64,000 nt of DNA from Bacteroidetes bacterium ADurb.Bin013 (GCA_002071385.1 MWFB01000001.1:1-64000), one strand, 5' to 3'. Shown: positions 29,696 through 38,629, counted from the first letter of the stretch. Notes: generated from the letters alone by a model not told the origin. Made by a program: numbers and translations.

Positions 29696-30539
29696 ACAGC
29701 TTGGGGGTCATATGCTTCTTTTTCTTGAAAATCCTGTTGAAGTTGGAAAGGTTGTTGAAACCACATTCAAAACAGATCTCAGAAATCGTCCTATTGGAAT
29801 CAACCAGCATACGTGAGGCGTATCCCAGGCGGATATCAATGATATAATCCGAAAGCGTCTTCCCGGTTCGTAATTTGAAAAAACGGCTGAATGCGACCGG
29901 CGACATTCCCACCATTTCCGAAAGAAGATCCAGGCTGAGTTTCTTTGTGTAGTTCTGGTTGATGTAATCTTTCACCTTGCTGACCCGCCGGCTTTCCATA
30001 TTTCTCTCGGCATGCGCAAAAGAACTGCTGGCCAGGCTCCTGCTGTTAACGCACAGGGAAAGCTCGTTCAGCAGTTTGAGCAACCTCAGGAATTGCTCAA
30101 ATCCTTTTCCTTCCCTGGCAATGGTATCAATAAGATTATAGACCTTCATGATGGTTTCCAGGGGGAAGGCGAGCCCATGCTCGGCCTTGATCAGCATTTT
30201 GCGGATGGAATTGAACTGGTTCTTTTCCAGCAAACAGGTTGGCAGCAGATCGGGAGAAAACTGGATGGTGATCTCACGGATCACCGGTGATTTGCAATTA
30301 CCCTGGTCCCATACATGTTCCAGGCTGTCTCCCGAAATAAGTATCAGGTCGTAATCATCTGTGTATTCAATGTTATCACCTACTATCCTTTTCAGACCCT
30401 TGCCGTGTTCAATGAAATTGATCTCGTATTCCCTGTGCTGGTGGAGTGGAAAAGTGAACTCAGATTTATAACGTTCCACCACGTGAAAACAATCCTTATC
30501 GGACAAGGGAGGAATTTCGTTCAGAACAACGTTACTCAT
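29658..30539 (-). CDS. AraC-family transcription regulator with cupin sensor domain
   Basis: 293 residues. The N-terminal cupin (about 15-110) has FPLHQHREYEINFIEHGKG. The C-terminal AraC DNA-binding domain (about 190-290) has both helix-turn-helices (LSLDLLSEMVGMSPVAFSRF; ISEICFECGFNNLSNFNRIF) and ends in the usual TPKLFRAHYR. Probable sugar-responsive activator of the neighbouring carbohydrate genes. The stop lies inside the 3' end of the GH30-like gene. It is the last of four same-strand genes but also has its own -7 box. Confidence 0.92.
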   Translation of the reverse strand: MSNVVLNEIPPLSDKDCFHVVERYKSEFTFPLHQHREYEINFIEHGKGLKRIVGDNIEYTDDYDLILISGDSLEHVWDQGNCKSPVIREITIQFSPDLLPTCLLEKNQFNSIRKMLIKAEHGLAFPLETIMKVYNLIDTIAREGKGFEQFLRLLKLLNELSLCVNSRSLASSSFAHAERNMESRRVSKVKDYINQNYTKKLSLDLLSEMVGMSPVAFSRFFKLRTGKTLSDYIIDIRLGYASRMLVDSNRTISEICFECGFNNLSNFNRIFKKKKHMTPKLFRAHYRKSKSTI

Positions 30540-30544
30540 AATTG

Positions 30545-30552
30545 CAAAGCTA
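30545..30552 (-). promoter_or_regulatory. -7 box abutting araC-type gene
   Basis: On the minus strand TAGCTTTG ends five bases before the ATG at 30539, so the regulator could be transcribed on its own as a leaderless message. The box lies in the 20-base gap after the ZIP gene. Confidence 0.45.
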
Positions 30553-30559
30553 CTAAAAA

Positions 30560-31333
30560 TCAGATCAGCAGCAAGCTTGACGCCATGATGGCCATGCCAC
30601 CGATAAAACCGAGGATCGACAGATGGTGCTTGCCGAAGCGTTCTGCTCCCGGCAGCAGTTCATCAATGGAAATGTATACCATGATCCCGGAAACGGCTGT
30701 CATGACTATCCCCTCAAGCAAAGGACCCCAGAATTGAAACAAGATGAGTATGGCCACCAGGGCTCCAAAAGGTTCAGCCAGGCCAGACAGTAAAGAGTAC
30801 CAGAAGGCCTTTTTCCGGTTTCCTGTAGCATAGAAGATGGGCACCGACACGGCAATCCCTTCGGGTATGTTATGTATGGCTATGGCCAACGCAATGGGTA
30901 TGCCTACATCAAGGCTTTTCATACCTGCTATGAAAGCCGCTATACCTTCCGGAAAATTATGGATTGCAATGCCCAGTGCTATCATTATGCCCATTCTCTT
31001 CAGGCGGCTCTTCTTGTCCATATCCTCTGTCAGATGCAACTCGTGTGGATTTTCATCCTTGGGTATCAGAAAGTCAATGATGGCGATCAGGGCAATCCCT
31101 CCAAAGAAAGACAACACCACTTGCAGCGGTGTCAATATTTGCCTGGCCCCGGGTATTAGCTCCATAAAGGATATGTATACCATTACCCCTGCCGAAAATC
31201 CCAAGGTGACGGAAAGAAAGCTGGTATTTGTCCTTTTAGCCAGTAAAGCGGCCAGTGATCCGATCCCTGTGGACAGGCCGGCAAAAAGAGTCAGAACGAA
31301 TGCAATCAGCAGCTGAGAAGGCTCAATCTCCAT
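30560..31333 (-). CDS. ZIP-family divalent metal transporter
   Basis: 257 residues with eight predicted helices. The metal-binding signatures HNFPEGIA and HNIPEGIA in helices 4 and 5 match ZupT-type zinc (or iron and other divalent cation) importers of the inner membrane. The central loop has few histidines, as in bacterial members. The start overlaps the end of the AI-2E family gene by 11 bases, so the two are co-translated. Confidence 0.94.
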   Translation of the reverse strand: MEIEPSQLLIAFVLTLFAGLSTGIGSLAALLAKRTNTSFLSVTLGFSAGVMVYISFMELIPGARQILTPLQVVLSFFGGIALIAIIDFLIPKDENPHELHLTEDMDKKSRLKRMGIMIALGIAIHNFPEGIAAFIAGMKSLDVGIPIALAIAIHNIPEGIAVSVPIFYATGNRKKAFWYSLLSGLAEPFGALVAILILFQFWGPLLEGIVMTAVSGIMVYISIDELLPGAERFGKHHLSILGFIGGMAIMASSLLLI

Positions 31334-32444
31334 GATCCGGAAGTTTGGCTGTCAATTTCTGGACAACTTTAAAGCGCGATAGAAACTCGCTGGCAAATAC
31401 CCTGATCACGGTGTAGGCAGGAATGGCCACCAGCATTCCCACAGCGCCTCCCATGTATCCTGAAATGAGGATTACCAGGAAGATCTCCAGGGGGTGTGCC
31501 TTGATACTGCTGGAATAGATCACCGGCTGAATAAGATATGTATCCAGCATGTTGATACCGGCATAGACGGCAACCATGGCAACCACAAACCACAAGATAC
31601 TTGAATAACCGGATGTTGCATAAGAAGTTAAAATACCGATAACCGTTCCAATACTGCCTGCAATGAGCGGACCGGCATACGGTACGATATTGAGGATGCC
31701 AAAGATAAGTCCCAGGACAAGCGCCAGCTTGTATTCTATACGTACCACGAAATGCAGTCCTGCAGAAATGAGAATGGTCATGATAAGGACTTCTATGAAA
31801 ATCCCTATGAAATACCTGAGAAGGAGTTCATTCACCGATTTCATGGCGTTGGAGAACCTCTCTTCGTATTTAACGGGCACTATGGCCATCAGCATATTTG
31901 AAAACATGTTCTCTTCCCGGAGAAAGAAAAAGGTAATGAAGACCACAGAGAATAAACCCACGCCAAAATTCACAAAAAATGAAGCCAGCGAGTCAAATAG
32001 CCTGGTAAAGAATTCAGGATGCAAGAATTTTTCTATCTCATTCCAGATCAGGGATTCAATAGTCATAGAAGGGGCAAGTGAAGGAAAAAGGCCATGGATC
32101 AATTTGTTTGCCTGTGCCAATGAGCCGGATAGCATGGCCGGCACATCCTCCAGCCCAATGGTATCAATACGTGAAGCTATGCCTATGACCAGGGGTGCCA
32201 TATAGTAAAAGAAGAGGAATATCAGTCCAAACATGGCACAAATGACCAAAATGGAAGATACCGACTTGGGAATGTGCCATTTCTTTATCCTTATGCGGGA
32301 CAATAATCTTACAAGCGGGCTTCCTACAAGGGAGAGCAGTGCCGCTATCAGGATATAGGTGATGATGCTGCGGAAATACCAAACTATGAAAACTATGATG
32401 GCCAGTGCAGCAACGGCAATGATATATTTCGCCAGTTTGTTCAT
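31323..32444 (-). CDS. AI-2E family (PerM/YdiK-like) membrane protein
   Basis: 373 residues with about eight hydrophobic helices in the order typical of the family: two near the N-terminus, a long amphipathic stretch (about 100-160), then the conserved C-terminal block GILNIVPYAGPLIAGSIG and INMLDTYLIQPVIYSSSIKAHPLEIF-type sequence. Members are inner-membrane exporters or ion antiporters; the autoinducer role is established for few of them. It is 23 bases after the GH29 gene on the minus strand. Confidence 0.93.
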   Translation of the reverse strand: MNKLAKYIIAVAALAIIVFIVWYFRSIITYILIAALLSLVGSPLVRLLSRIRIKKWHIPKSVSSILVICAMFGLIFLFFYYMAPLVIGIASRIDTIGLEDVPAMLSGSLAQANKLIHGLFPSLAPSMTIESLIWNEIEKFLHPEFFTRLFDSLASFFVNFGVGLFSVVFITFFFLREENMFSNMLMAIVPVKYEERFSNAMKSVNELLLRYFIGIFIEVLIMTILISAGLHFVVRIEYKLALVLGLIFGILNIVPYAGPLIAGSIGTVIGILTSYATSGYSSILWFVVAMVAVYAGINMLDTYLIQPVIYSSSIKAHPLEIFLVILISGYMGGAVGMLVAIPAYTVIRVFASEFLSRFKVVQKLTAKLPDHGD

Positions 32445-32467
32445 TTTGTATCAAAAATACGATTTTT

Positions 32468-33892
32468 TCAGTAGATGGCAATCGCATTCAGCAGCGGTGG
32501 GGCATCGGCTTCCAGGATGCTGATCCTGATCTTGTCCGAGGTGACGGCCGGGAACCGGAACAGGCGCTTGTACCCTATGGTGGTGCCCTGAGCCAGCAAC
32601 AGCCACCGGTCTTCCTCCGGATCGGCATATTCGACGATAAAACGTGCGATCCGCTGGCCCAGCGGTATATATTCCTGTAACATGAGTGCCGAGAAATTTT
32701 CTTCCTTCCCCAAATCAATGGTCAGTGCTGCGGTGGTTATTCCCTCCTCCGGGATCCAGTAGGTATCATAGTCAGCGTCTGTAACGTTATCCGGACGGAA
32801 TTTCCTTGAACCATCATTCCTGACAGAAGTGGCGAAAGCAGCGTCACCCCGCGCAAGATCCCTGGAAAAGACTTCGTCCCGTCTCTGCCTGAATTCCATA
32901 AGACGGAGGGAATCCCCGGCAGGAATGCGACCCCGGGTGTCAGGGGGAACATTCAGTAAGAGGTTGGCATTCCTGCCCACCGAGCCGAAATAGATGTCCA
33001 TCAGTTCCTCAACGCTCTTGAGGGAATTATCGGTATCGGGGTTGTAAAACCATCCTGGCCGGAGGGAGACATCGGCCTCGACGGGTATCCAGTACGGGGC
33101 TCCCCGCTGTCCGGAGTTGAGAATGATGGTGGACGGCGCTCCCCTTCCCGGTGTGAAACCTGAAGTGTCCAGGGTGGACCAATTTGTTTCACCGGCGAAG
33201 CCCCTTTCATTGCCCACCCATCGGCAACCTGGCCCCACATCGCTGAATATCAACGCTCCGGGCTGATGCTCCTGCACTGTGCTGTTGAACAGGGACCAGT
33301 CATAGGGTGAAGAAACCAGGTCCCCGCAGGCTCCGTCAAACCATTGCTCGAATACGGGTCCGTATGAAGTGAGCACTTCCGTGAGTGTATTTGCAAACAA
33401 CCGGTTGTATTCCGGCGTGCCGTAGGCGGGATTGTTCCTGTCCCAGGGAGACAGGTAAACCCCGAATTTCAGGCCGTATTCCCTGCAAGCAGCGGATAAT
33501 TCCGCCAGCACATCGCCCTGGCCCGAGCGCCAGGGACTGTTCCGGACGGTATGATCGCTGTAGCGGCTGGGCCAGAGGCAAAAGCCGTCGTGGTGCTTAG
33601 CGGTGATGATGATACCCTGCATGCCGGCATTTTTAGCGGTCCTGGCCCACTGCCTGCAATCCAGTGCCCTGGGATTGAAAACGGCCGGATCCTCTGCCCC
33701 GTTGCCCCATTCCACCCCCGTAAAAGTGTTGGGACCGAAGTGAACAAACATATAATACTCCATTTTTTGCCACTCCAATTGTTCCGGTGTGGGAACCGGT
33801 CCATGGGCCTTCACGGGGGCAGATTGTCTGCAGCCGGATATGAAAATTGAAAAAAAGATACAAAAAAAGGGGTAAAGAATTTTATTTTCCAT
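32468..33892 (-). CDS. GH29 alpha-L-fucosidase lipoprotein
   Basis: 474 residues. The lipobox FISGC anchors Cys21. The GH29 barrel includes MFVHFGPNTFTG, GIIITAKHHDGFCLWPS, KFGVYLSPWDRNNPAYG and the nucleophile aspartate in FEQWFDGACG. A C-terminal F5/8-type or beta-sandwich domain follows (DVTDADYDTYWIPEEG, IDLGKEENFSALMLQEYI). It would remove fucose from xyloglucan side chains or host glycans; the substrate is not resolved. It is the first gene of a minus-strand run with the AI-2E and ZIP genes. Confidence 0.93.
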   Translation of the reverse strand: MENKILYPFFCIFFSIFISGCRQSAPVKAHGPVPTPEQLEWQKMEYYMFVHFGPNTFTGVEWGNGAEDPAVFNPRALDCRQWARTAKNAGMQGIIITAKHHDGFCLWPSRYSDHTVRNSPWRSGQGDVLAELSAACREYGLKFGVYLSPWDRNNPAYGTPEYNRLFANTLTEVLTSYGPVFEQWFDGACGDLVSSPYDWSLFNSTVQEHQPGALIFSDVGPGCRWVGNERGFAGETNWSTLDTSGFTPGRGAPSTIILNSGQRGAPYWIPVEADVSLRPGWFYNPDTDNSLKSVEELMDIYFGSVGRNANLLLNVPPDTRGRIPAGDSLRLMEFRQRRDEVFSRDLARGDAAFATSVRNDGSRKFRPDNVTDADYDTYWIPEEGITTAALTIDLGKEENFSALMLQEYIPLGQRIARFIVEYADPEEDRWLLLAQGTTIGYKRLFRFPAVTSDKIRISILEADAPPLLNAIAIY

Positions 33893-33902
33893 GGGAAATA
33901 TT

Positions 33903-33910
33903 TACCTTTG
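33903..33910 (+). promoter_or_regulatory. -7 box for CoA-disulfide-reductase-like gene
   Basis: TACCTTTG matches TAnnTTTG. It predicts a leader of about 48 bases before the ATG at 33965. A T-rich tract takes the -33 position. Confidence 0.4.
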
Positions 33911-33964
33911 TCAAATATTTACGATAATCATTAATTTCTTTTCTAAATTACAAAATATTTACGT

Positions 33965-36460
33965 ATGAAACATGTTATCATTGGCGGTGTGGCCGGAGGA
34001 GCTACAACTGCAGCCCGCATCAGGAGAAATGATGAAAATGCAGAAATCATCATGTTTGAAAAAGGGAAGTACATTTCCTATGCAAACTGTGGTTTGCCTT
34101 ATTACATAGGTGATGTGATCAAAGACCGGGCTAAACTTTTTGTTCAGACACCAGAAAGTTTTGGGAAACGTTTCAATGTGGACGTCAGGGTGAACTCGGA
34201 AGTGATAGGCATCGATACTGAAAAACAACTTGTTACGGTCAGGAATGCAAAAGGAGACGAATACAGGGAAAGTTATGACAAACTTCTTCTTTCACCCGGG
34301 GCCAATCCCGTGAAACCTCCGCTGCCGGGCATAGATTCGGAAGGTATCTTTACCCTCAGGAACGTGGATGACACGGATCGTATCAAGGAATATATGCGTT
34401 CCCACCCCATCCGCAGGGCCGTGGTCGTAGGAGCTGGTTTCATTGGTCTGGAAATGGCAGAAAACCTGCATGCAACAGGCGCTCATGTGGCCATTGTGGA
34501 AATGGCCGAACAGGTTATGACTCCTATAGATTTTTCCATGGCCGGCCTGGTGCACCAGCATCTTTACCAGAAACATGTAGATCTGCATTTGAACCAGGCA
34601 GTGCAAGGATTCATCCCTGTTTCCGGGCCGGATCCTTCCATTAAGATCAATCTTAAAAACGGGAACGAACTTGAGGCCGATATTGTCATTCTTTCCATCG
34701 GGGTCAGACCAGATACGACCCTTGCAAAACAGGCCGGAATCACGCTGGGCCGTACTGGAGGTATACAAGTGAACGAATACCTGCGGACCTCGGCAGAAAA
34801 TGTTTATGCCATTGGGGACGCCATAGAATTTCCCCACCCTGTAAGCGGCGAACCCTGGCTCAATTACCTGGCGGGACCGGCCAACAGACAGGCCAGGATT
34901 GTAGCAGACAATATGGTATCCGGGGACCGTATAAAGTACGAAGGTTCCATCGGCACTTCAATAGCCAGGGTATTTGACCTGACTGTGGCTTCTACCGGGC
35001 TTCCGGGCAAAAAACTCAAACAGCTCAATATTCCCTATCTTACTTCCACTACACATTCTAATTCTCATGCAGGATACTATCCCAATGCCCTGCAGATGAG
35101 TACCAAAATTACTTTCGATCCGGAAACGGGACGACTGTACGGAGGGCAGATAGTAGGCTATGACGGAGTAGACAAGCGTATTGATCTGTTGGCACATGTA
35201 GTTAAAAAACAAGGAAGCATATACGATCTGATTACCATGGAACACGCCTATGCCCCGCCTTTCTCATCGGCAAAAGATCCTGTTGCCATTGCCGGCTATG
35301 TGGCATCCAATATTTTAAGCGGCAAAATGAAACCGGTTTACTGGAGAAAAATGCAAAAAACCGGACCCGGAGAAGTAACCAAACTCGATGTGCGTACGGC
35401 TGCTGAAAATAGTCTGGGAACCATTTCCGGATCCGTAAATATTCCCGTAGATGAACTCAGGAACAGGCTGGACGAGGTTCCCCGTGACAAACCTGTATAT
35501 GTATTCTGTGCTGTGGGACTGAGAGGGTATCTTGCATCCAATATATTGATACAGAATGGATTCAATAACGTTTATAACCTTAGTGGAGGATATAAGACTT
35601 ACGAAGCCGCAGCTGAATCGGAAAAGAAATCCATTCCCATCACTCCGGCTTTCTCTGCACCTTATTCAGACTCGGGGGATCCACTGGCAAAGAACAAAGC
35701 CGCTGCCTCTTCAAAAGCAGCCACCATTGAGGTGAATACCCTGAAAATTGATGCAACAGGACTGCAATGTCCCGGTCCCATCATGAAAATAAAGAGCAGC
35801 ATTGATTCCATAGTTCCTGGGCAGAGGGTGGAAATCCAGGCTACCGACCCGGGTTTTGCACGTGATATACAGGCATGGTGTCAGACTACAGGGAATGTGC
35901 TGGTTCAACAGTCAGACAGCAAAGGAGTGTTCACTGCTGTTGTAGAAAAGAAAGAGCGTGGGATTCAAGCTCCTGCAGCCCCTGAAGGAGGCAAAGGGAA
36001 AACCCTGATCATGTTCAGTGATGACCTGGACAAAGCTCTGGCAACCTTTGTGCTGGCAAACGGAGCAGCCGCCACCGGGGAAAAAGTCAGCATATTCTTT
36101 ACTTTCTGGGGACTTAATGTCATCAAGAAAATCAAGAAACCTGCCGTCAAGAAAGATATTTTCGGGAAAATGTTCGGGATGATGTTGCCTTCGCACAGCG
36201 GCGCACTGAAATTGTCCAAGATGAACATGTTCGGCATGGGACGGATCATGATGCGTCATATCATGAAAATCAGGGGTATCGATTCCCTGGAGGACCTTCG
36301 CCGCCAGGCCATTGAAAACGGGGTGGAATTCATTGCCTGCCAGATGTCCATGGATGTGATGGGAGTGAAAGCGGAAGAACTGATGGACAATGTGATCATA
36401 GGAGGAGTTGCCACCTATATGAACAGGGCCGTACAATCAAATGTTAACCTGTTTATCTGA
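33965..36460 (+). CDS. FAD-dependent CoA-disulfide-reductase-like protein fused to rhodanese, TusA and DsrE-type domains
   Basis: 831 residues, cytoplasmic, four domains in order. The pyridine nucleotide-disulfide oxidoreductase (1-450) has FAD motif GGVAGGATTAARIRR, active Cys in ANCGLPYYIG and the second Rossmann motif VVGAGFIGLEMAENL. The rhodanese domain (about 450-550) carries catalytic Cys in VFCAVGLRGY. The TusA-like domain (about 585-660) has TGLQCPGPIM. The DsrE/DsrF-like domain (about 675-830) begins KTLIMFSDDLDKALATF. The fusion should pass persulfide sulfur between domains and reduce CoA disulfides or polysulfide. This architecture is known in anaerobes including Bacteroidota. It is followed after 8 bases by a MarR-type gene, a candidate redox-sensing regulator. 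Confidence 0.93.
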   Translation: MKHVIIGGVAGGATTAARIRRNDENAEIIMFEKGKYISYANCGLPYYIGDVIKDRAKLFVQTPESFGKRFNVDVRVNSEVIGIDTEKQLVTVRNAKGDEYRESYDKLLLSPGANPVKPPLPGIDSEGIFTLRNVDDTDRIKEYMRSHPIRRAVVVGAGFIGLEMAENLHATGAHVAIVEMAEQVMTPIDFSMAGLVHQHLYQKHVDLHLNQAVQGFIPVSGPDPSIKINLKNGNELEADIVILSIGVRPDTTLAKQAGITLGRTGGIQVNEYLRTSAENVYAIGDAIEFPHPVSGEPWLNYLAGPANRQARIVADNMVSGDRIKYEGSIGTSIARVFDLTVASTGLPGKKLKQLNIPYLTSTTHSNSHAGYYPNALQMSTKITFDPETGRLYGGQIVGYDGVDKRIDLLAHVVKKQGSIYDLITMEHAYAPPFSSAKDPVAIAGYVASNILSGKMKPVYWRKMQKTGPGEVTKLDVRTAAENSLGTISGSVNIPVDELRNRLDEVPRDKPVYVFCAVGLRGYLASNILIQNGFNNVYNLSGGYKTYEAAAESEKKSIPITPAFSAPYSDSGDPLAKNKAAASSKAATIEVNTLKIDATGLQCPGPIMKIKSSIDSIVPGQRVEIQATDPGFARDIQAWCQTTGNVLVQQSDSKGVFTAVVEKKERGIQAPAAPEGGKGKTLIMFSDDLDKALATFVLANGAAATGEKVSIFFTFWGLNVIKKIKKPAVKKDIFGKMFGMMLPSHSGALKLSKMNMFGMGRIMMRHIMKIRGIDSLEDLRRQAIENGVEFIACQMSMDVMGVKAEELMDNVIIGGVATYMNRAVQSNVNLFI

Positions 36461-36468
36461 TCCGGGGC

Positions 36469-36831
36469 ATGAAGGATTCAATATGCATGATGAAAGACGT
36501 CCTGATGGCTTTCAATGAATTTGAAAAAAGCCTGATCCAGGCTCATTCTCTCTCGCTCAACGAAGCCATGGTGCTCTGTTTGCTCGGAGAATGCGAAAAG
36601 GAACCCGGACGTCTTTCTGCCTCGGCTATTGCTGAAAAAACAGGCTTTTCTGCCTCACACACTTCCAAAGTGCTCAGATCGGCAGAATCCAGGAAATGGA
36701 TTATACGTTCCCTGTGCTCGGAGGACCGGAGAAAGATGTACTTTGAGCTCACCCCGGAAGGACAGAAAAAGCTCTGGCAAATAAAAAATACCCCGGTGGA
36801 AATCCCTGCTCTGTTGAAAAAGCTGTTTTAG
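36469..36831 (+). CDS. MarR-family winged-helix regulator
   Basis: 120 residues. The wing and recognition helix are visible in ASAIAEKTGFSASHTSKVLR followed by KWIIRSLCSEDRRKMYFELT and LTPEGQKKL, the MarR pattern. The N-terminus (MKDSICMMKDVLMAFNEFEK) carries one cysteine and has an alternative start at Met7. It is 8 bases downstream of the CoA-disulfide-reductase-like gene, so control of that gene in response to thiol or sulfur stress is plausible but not shown. Confidence 0.88.
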   Translation: MKDSICMMKDVLMAFNEFEKSLIQAHSLSLNEAMVLCLLGECEKEPGRLSASAIAEKTGFSASHTSKVLRSAESRKWIIRSLCSEDRRKMYFELTPEGQKKLWQIKNTPVEIPALLKKLF

Positions 36832-36856
36832 TTTTTTTTTGTACTTTCGGCGAATA

Positions 36857-38089
36857 ATGAGTCAAAAAGGTATTCGCAATTATTCTAAGATAGTCGTTTT
36901 TGCACTTGCATCTTCCATTTTCCCTGTACTGGCTTCCTGTGAAAGGAACATGGACATGCCTGAACGGGAACCGGTGCATTTCAGGGAAGTGTTGGCGCAA
37001 GACACCTTTGCTTTCAAAGACCTGCTCTCTTCCCTGGTGAGCATTTATCCCAACTTCAGCAATCAGTACGGCGGACAACTCGAACAACTCATGAGCCTGC
37101 TGGATACAACGGGAAAAGTACATAGTACCGCCATATCCTACCTGACCAAAGATCCTAACGGCAATGAAATCCTGGCATCGGGGATCGTTCTCAGGCCCCT
37201 GGACAGAGAGTCCAGGGGCCTGCTCCATTTCTTTCCCTCGGCTAAAATTGACAAAACCACGACCGGCAGTGAGTTGATGATAACCTTTGAAGGCATCCTG
37301 AGCTTTTTCGGTTATACTGTGATAGTACCGGACATGATAGGATACGGTGTAAGCAGCGACAGGGAATATCCTTTTCTCTTTGCCGACAATACGGGACAGG
37401 TGGCTTACGACATGCACCTGGCTGCAGCCGAGTACTTTCAATCCATTGGGCTTCCCTTTCCCAGGAAAGTAACCATAGGAGGTTATTCCATGGGGGGCAT
37501 GGGTGTTGTAGCCCTGCACCGGCACATTGAGCAATACGGTACAGATGGATTTGTAGTAGAGAAGTCCTATCCAGGAGGGGGTGTATATGACCTTGGCATG
37601 GCCGTGGATATTCTTACCAAGACACGCTACAGTACATTCCTGTTCATCCCATACATGTATGTCGCCATGAACTATTGGTATGGACTGAACATCGACTACA
37701 GCGAGGTTTTCATAGACCCGTTGCTTTCAAACATGGATGACTGGCTGTCGCGGAAATACCTGGCCGTTGAAATGGCTCAATTCTTATCTCCCGACATTAC
37801 AACATACATGCATCCCGACATGTTCACCCCGGAGAAAAATGCTTCGTTCAACAAGGTGGATTCCTGTCTCAGGCTCCACTCGGTGATCGAAAAATGGGCT
37901 CCCAGGGCCCCCATGACCATAATCCACACGGTGAATGATAATATGGCTCCCTTTGAAATCGCAGAGAAGATGTACAACAACTTCCTGGAAAAGGGAGGCA
38001 ACGTGAACCTGATCAGGGCCGACGATAATCATTTTGACAGCGGGATTGCCTATTACATTTCCATGATGCTCTACATGCTTATCAAATAG
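36857..38089 (+). CDS. Alpha/beta-hydrolase lipoprotein (secreted lipase-like)
   Basis: 410 residues from ATG 36857; an upstream in-frame TTG is less likely. The lipobox FPVLASC gives an anchored protein. The hydrolase core has the TVIVPDMIGYG strand, nucleophile S211 in GGYSMGG, the acid region TIIHTVNDNMAPF and a late histidine (DDNHFDSG). It resembles the secretory-lipase or prolyl-peptidase-like hydrolases of Bacteroidota. It is the last plus-strand gene before the palindrome-rich gap. Substrate unknown. Confidence 0.85.
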   Translation: MSQKGIRNYSKIVVFALASSIFPVLASCERNMDMPEREPVHFREVLAQDTFAFKDLLSSLVSIYPNFSNQYGGQLEQLMSLLDTTGKVHSTAISYLTKDPNGNEILASGIVLRPLDRESRGLLHFFPSAKIDKTTTGSELMITFEGILSFFGYTVIVPDMIGYGVSSDREYPFLFADNTGQVAYDMHLAAAEYFQSIGLPFPRKVTIGGYSMGGMGVVALHRHIEQYGTDGFVVEKSYPGGGVYDLGMAVDILTKTRYSTFLFIPYMYVAMNYWYGLNIDYSEVFIDPLLSNMDDWLSRKYLAVEMAQFLSPDITTYMHPDMFTPEKNASFNKVDSCLRLHSVIEKWAPRAPMTIIHTVNDNMAPFEIAEKMYNNFLEKGGNVNLIRADDNHFDSGIAYYISMMLYMLIK

Positions 38090-38124
38090 GCGTGCCCTAT
38101 AAGGCGCTGCACCACAAACCCGGG

Positions 38125-38149
38125 AAGCTTTTTCTTTAAGCCGAGGCTT
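38125..38149 (-). repeat. Degenerate hairpin copy 1 of the loop-conserved family
   Basis: A 4-bp core stem (AAGC/GCTT) closes a 17-base loop that on the minus strand reads CTCGGCTTAAAGAAAAA, nearly identical to the loop of the hairpin at 38162-38233. The outer arms no longer pair well, but 38103-38118 resembles an arm of the copy at 38708-38779. Confidence 0.6.
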
Positions 38150-38161
38150 TTGCTCTGTTTA

Positions 38162-38233
38162 GTCGCTACGCCATAAAGAACGGAGAGCTTTTTTCCTTAA
38201 GCCGAGGCTCTCCGTTCTTTATAACGTAGCGAC
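38162..38233 (-). repeat. 72-bp hairpin, copy 2 (27-base arms, 18-base loop)
   Basis: Arms 38162-38188 and 38207-38233 pair at 25 of 27 positions; the two mismatches are CC against AA. The 18-base loop on the minus strand reads CTCGGCTTAAGGAAAAAA. The inner stem AACGGAGAGC is shared with the copy at 38708-38779, while the outer stem differs but stays complementary. Confidence 0.9.
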
Positions 38234-38284
38234 CCTGCCATTGAATAGTATTCCTGCTCAAACAACCGCACGGTGATCTTCAAG

Positions 38285-38336
38285 GTGGTGCGCCAAAGAC
38301 TTTTGGCGCTGATAAAAGGCTGCTTCGCAGCACCAC
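38285..38336. repeat. Overlapping palindromes forming a possible branched structure
   Basis: GTGGTGC (38285-38291) pairs with GCACCAC (38330-38336). Inside, GCGCCAAA (38290-38297) pairs with TTTGGCGC (38302-38309), and GCTGC (38319-38323) pairs with GCAGC (38327-38331). The stems share bases at their edges, so they are alternatives or a tight three-way junction. Confidence 0.6.
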
Positions 38337-38357
38337 TAATTTTTCAGTATATTTTGC

Positions 38358-38456
38358 GGGAGGTGGTAAGTAACAACTATGTTACAAAAACGCATAACAG
38401 TCCGTTAATGTGTAAAATAGAGGCATATTCGCACTTTTCGCAACTTACTACCTCCC
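38358..38456. repeat. 99-bp inverted-end element A
   Basis: The ends GGGAGGTGGTAAGT (38358-38371) and ACTTACTACCTCCC (38443-38456) are inverted repeats, 13 of 14, with the mismatch able to form G-U in RNA. The interior is AT-rich without an open frame of note. Same length as element B and about half identical to it inside without gaps. Confidence 0.85.
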
Positions 38457-38486
38457 CCGGTTTTTGCGATTTTTCGTTATTTTGGG

Positions 38487-38585
38487 GGGAGGTGGTAAGT
38501 AGCGGTTTTGTCATGAAGTCTTGTAACATGCTGTTATTAAATGTTTTATTGTCATGAACGCAATTATCGCTACTTACCACCTCCC
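38487..38585. repeat. 99-bp inverted-end element B
   Basis: Perfect 18-base inverted ends (38487-38504 and 38568-38585), sharing the first 14 bases with element A. The interior carries a 10-bp direct repeat TTGTCATGAA at 38508-38517 and 38549-38558, each containing the palindrome TCATGA. A 30-bp spacer separates it from element A. Confidence 0.88.
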
Positions 38586-38610
38586 TGTCAACCACAATCC
38601 CAAAAGATCA

Positions 38611-38629
38611 AAGGAGGTGGAACCTCCTT
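38611..38629. repeat. Short hairpin
   Basis: AAGGAGGT, three bases, ACCTCCTT: an 8-bp perfect stem that reuses the GGAGGTGG sequence of the 99-bp element ends; CTTACCACC follows at 38630-38637. It may be a remnant of a third element. Confidence 0.6.

Noticed and set aside
38273-38557. Open frames inside the palindrome region (for example 94 codons on the plus strand)
   Set aside because: They run through the inverted repeats, have no start-site context and resemble no protein family.
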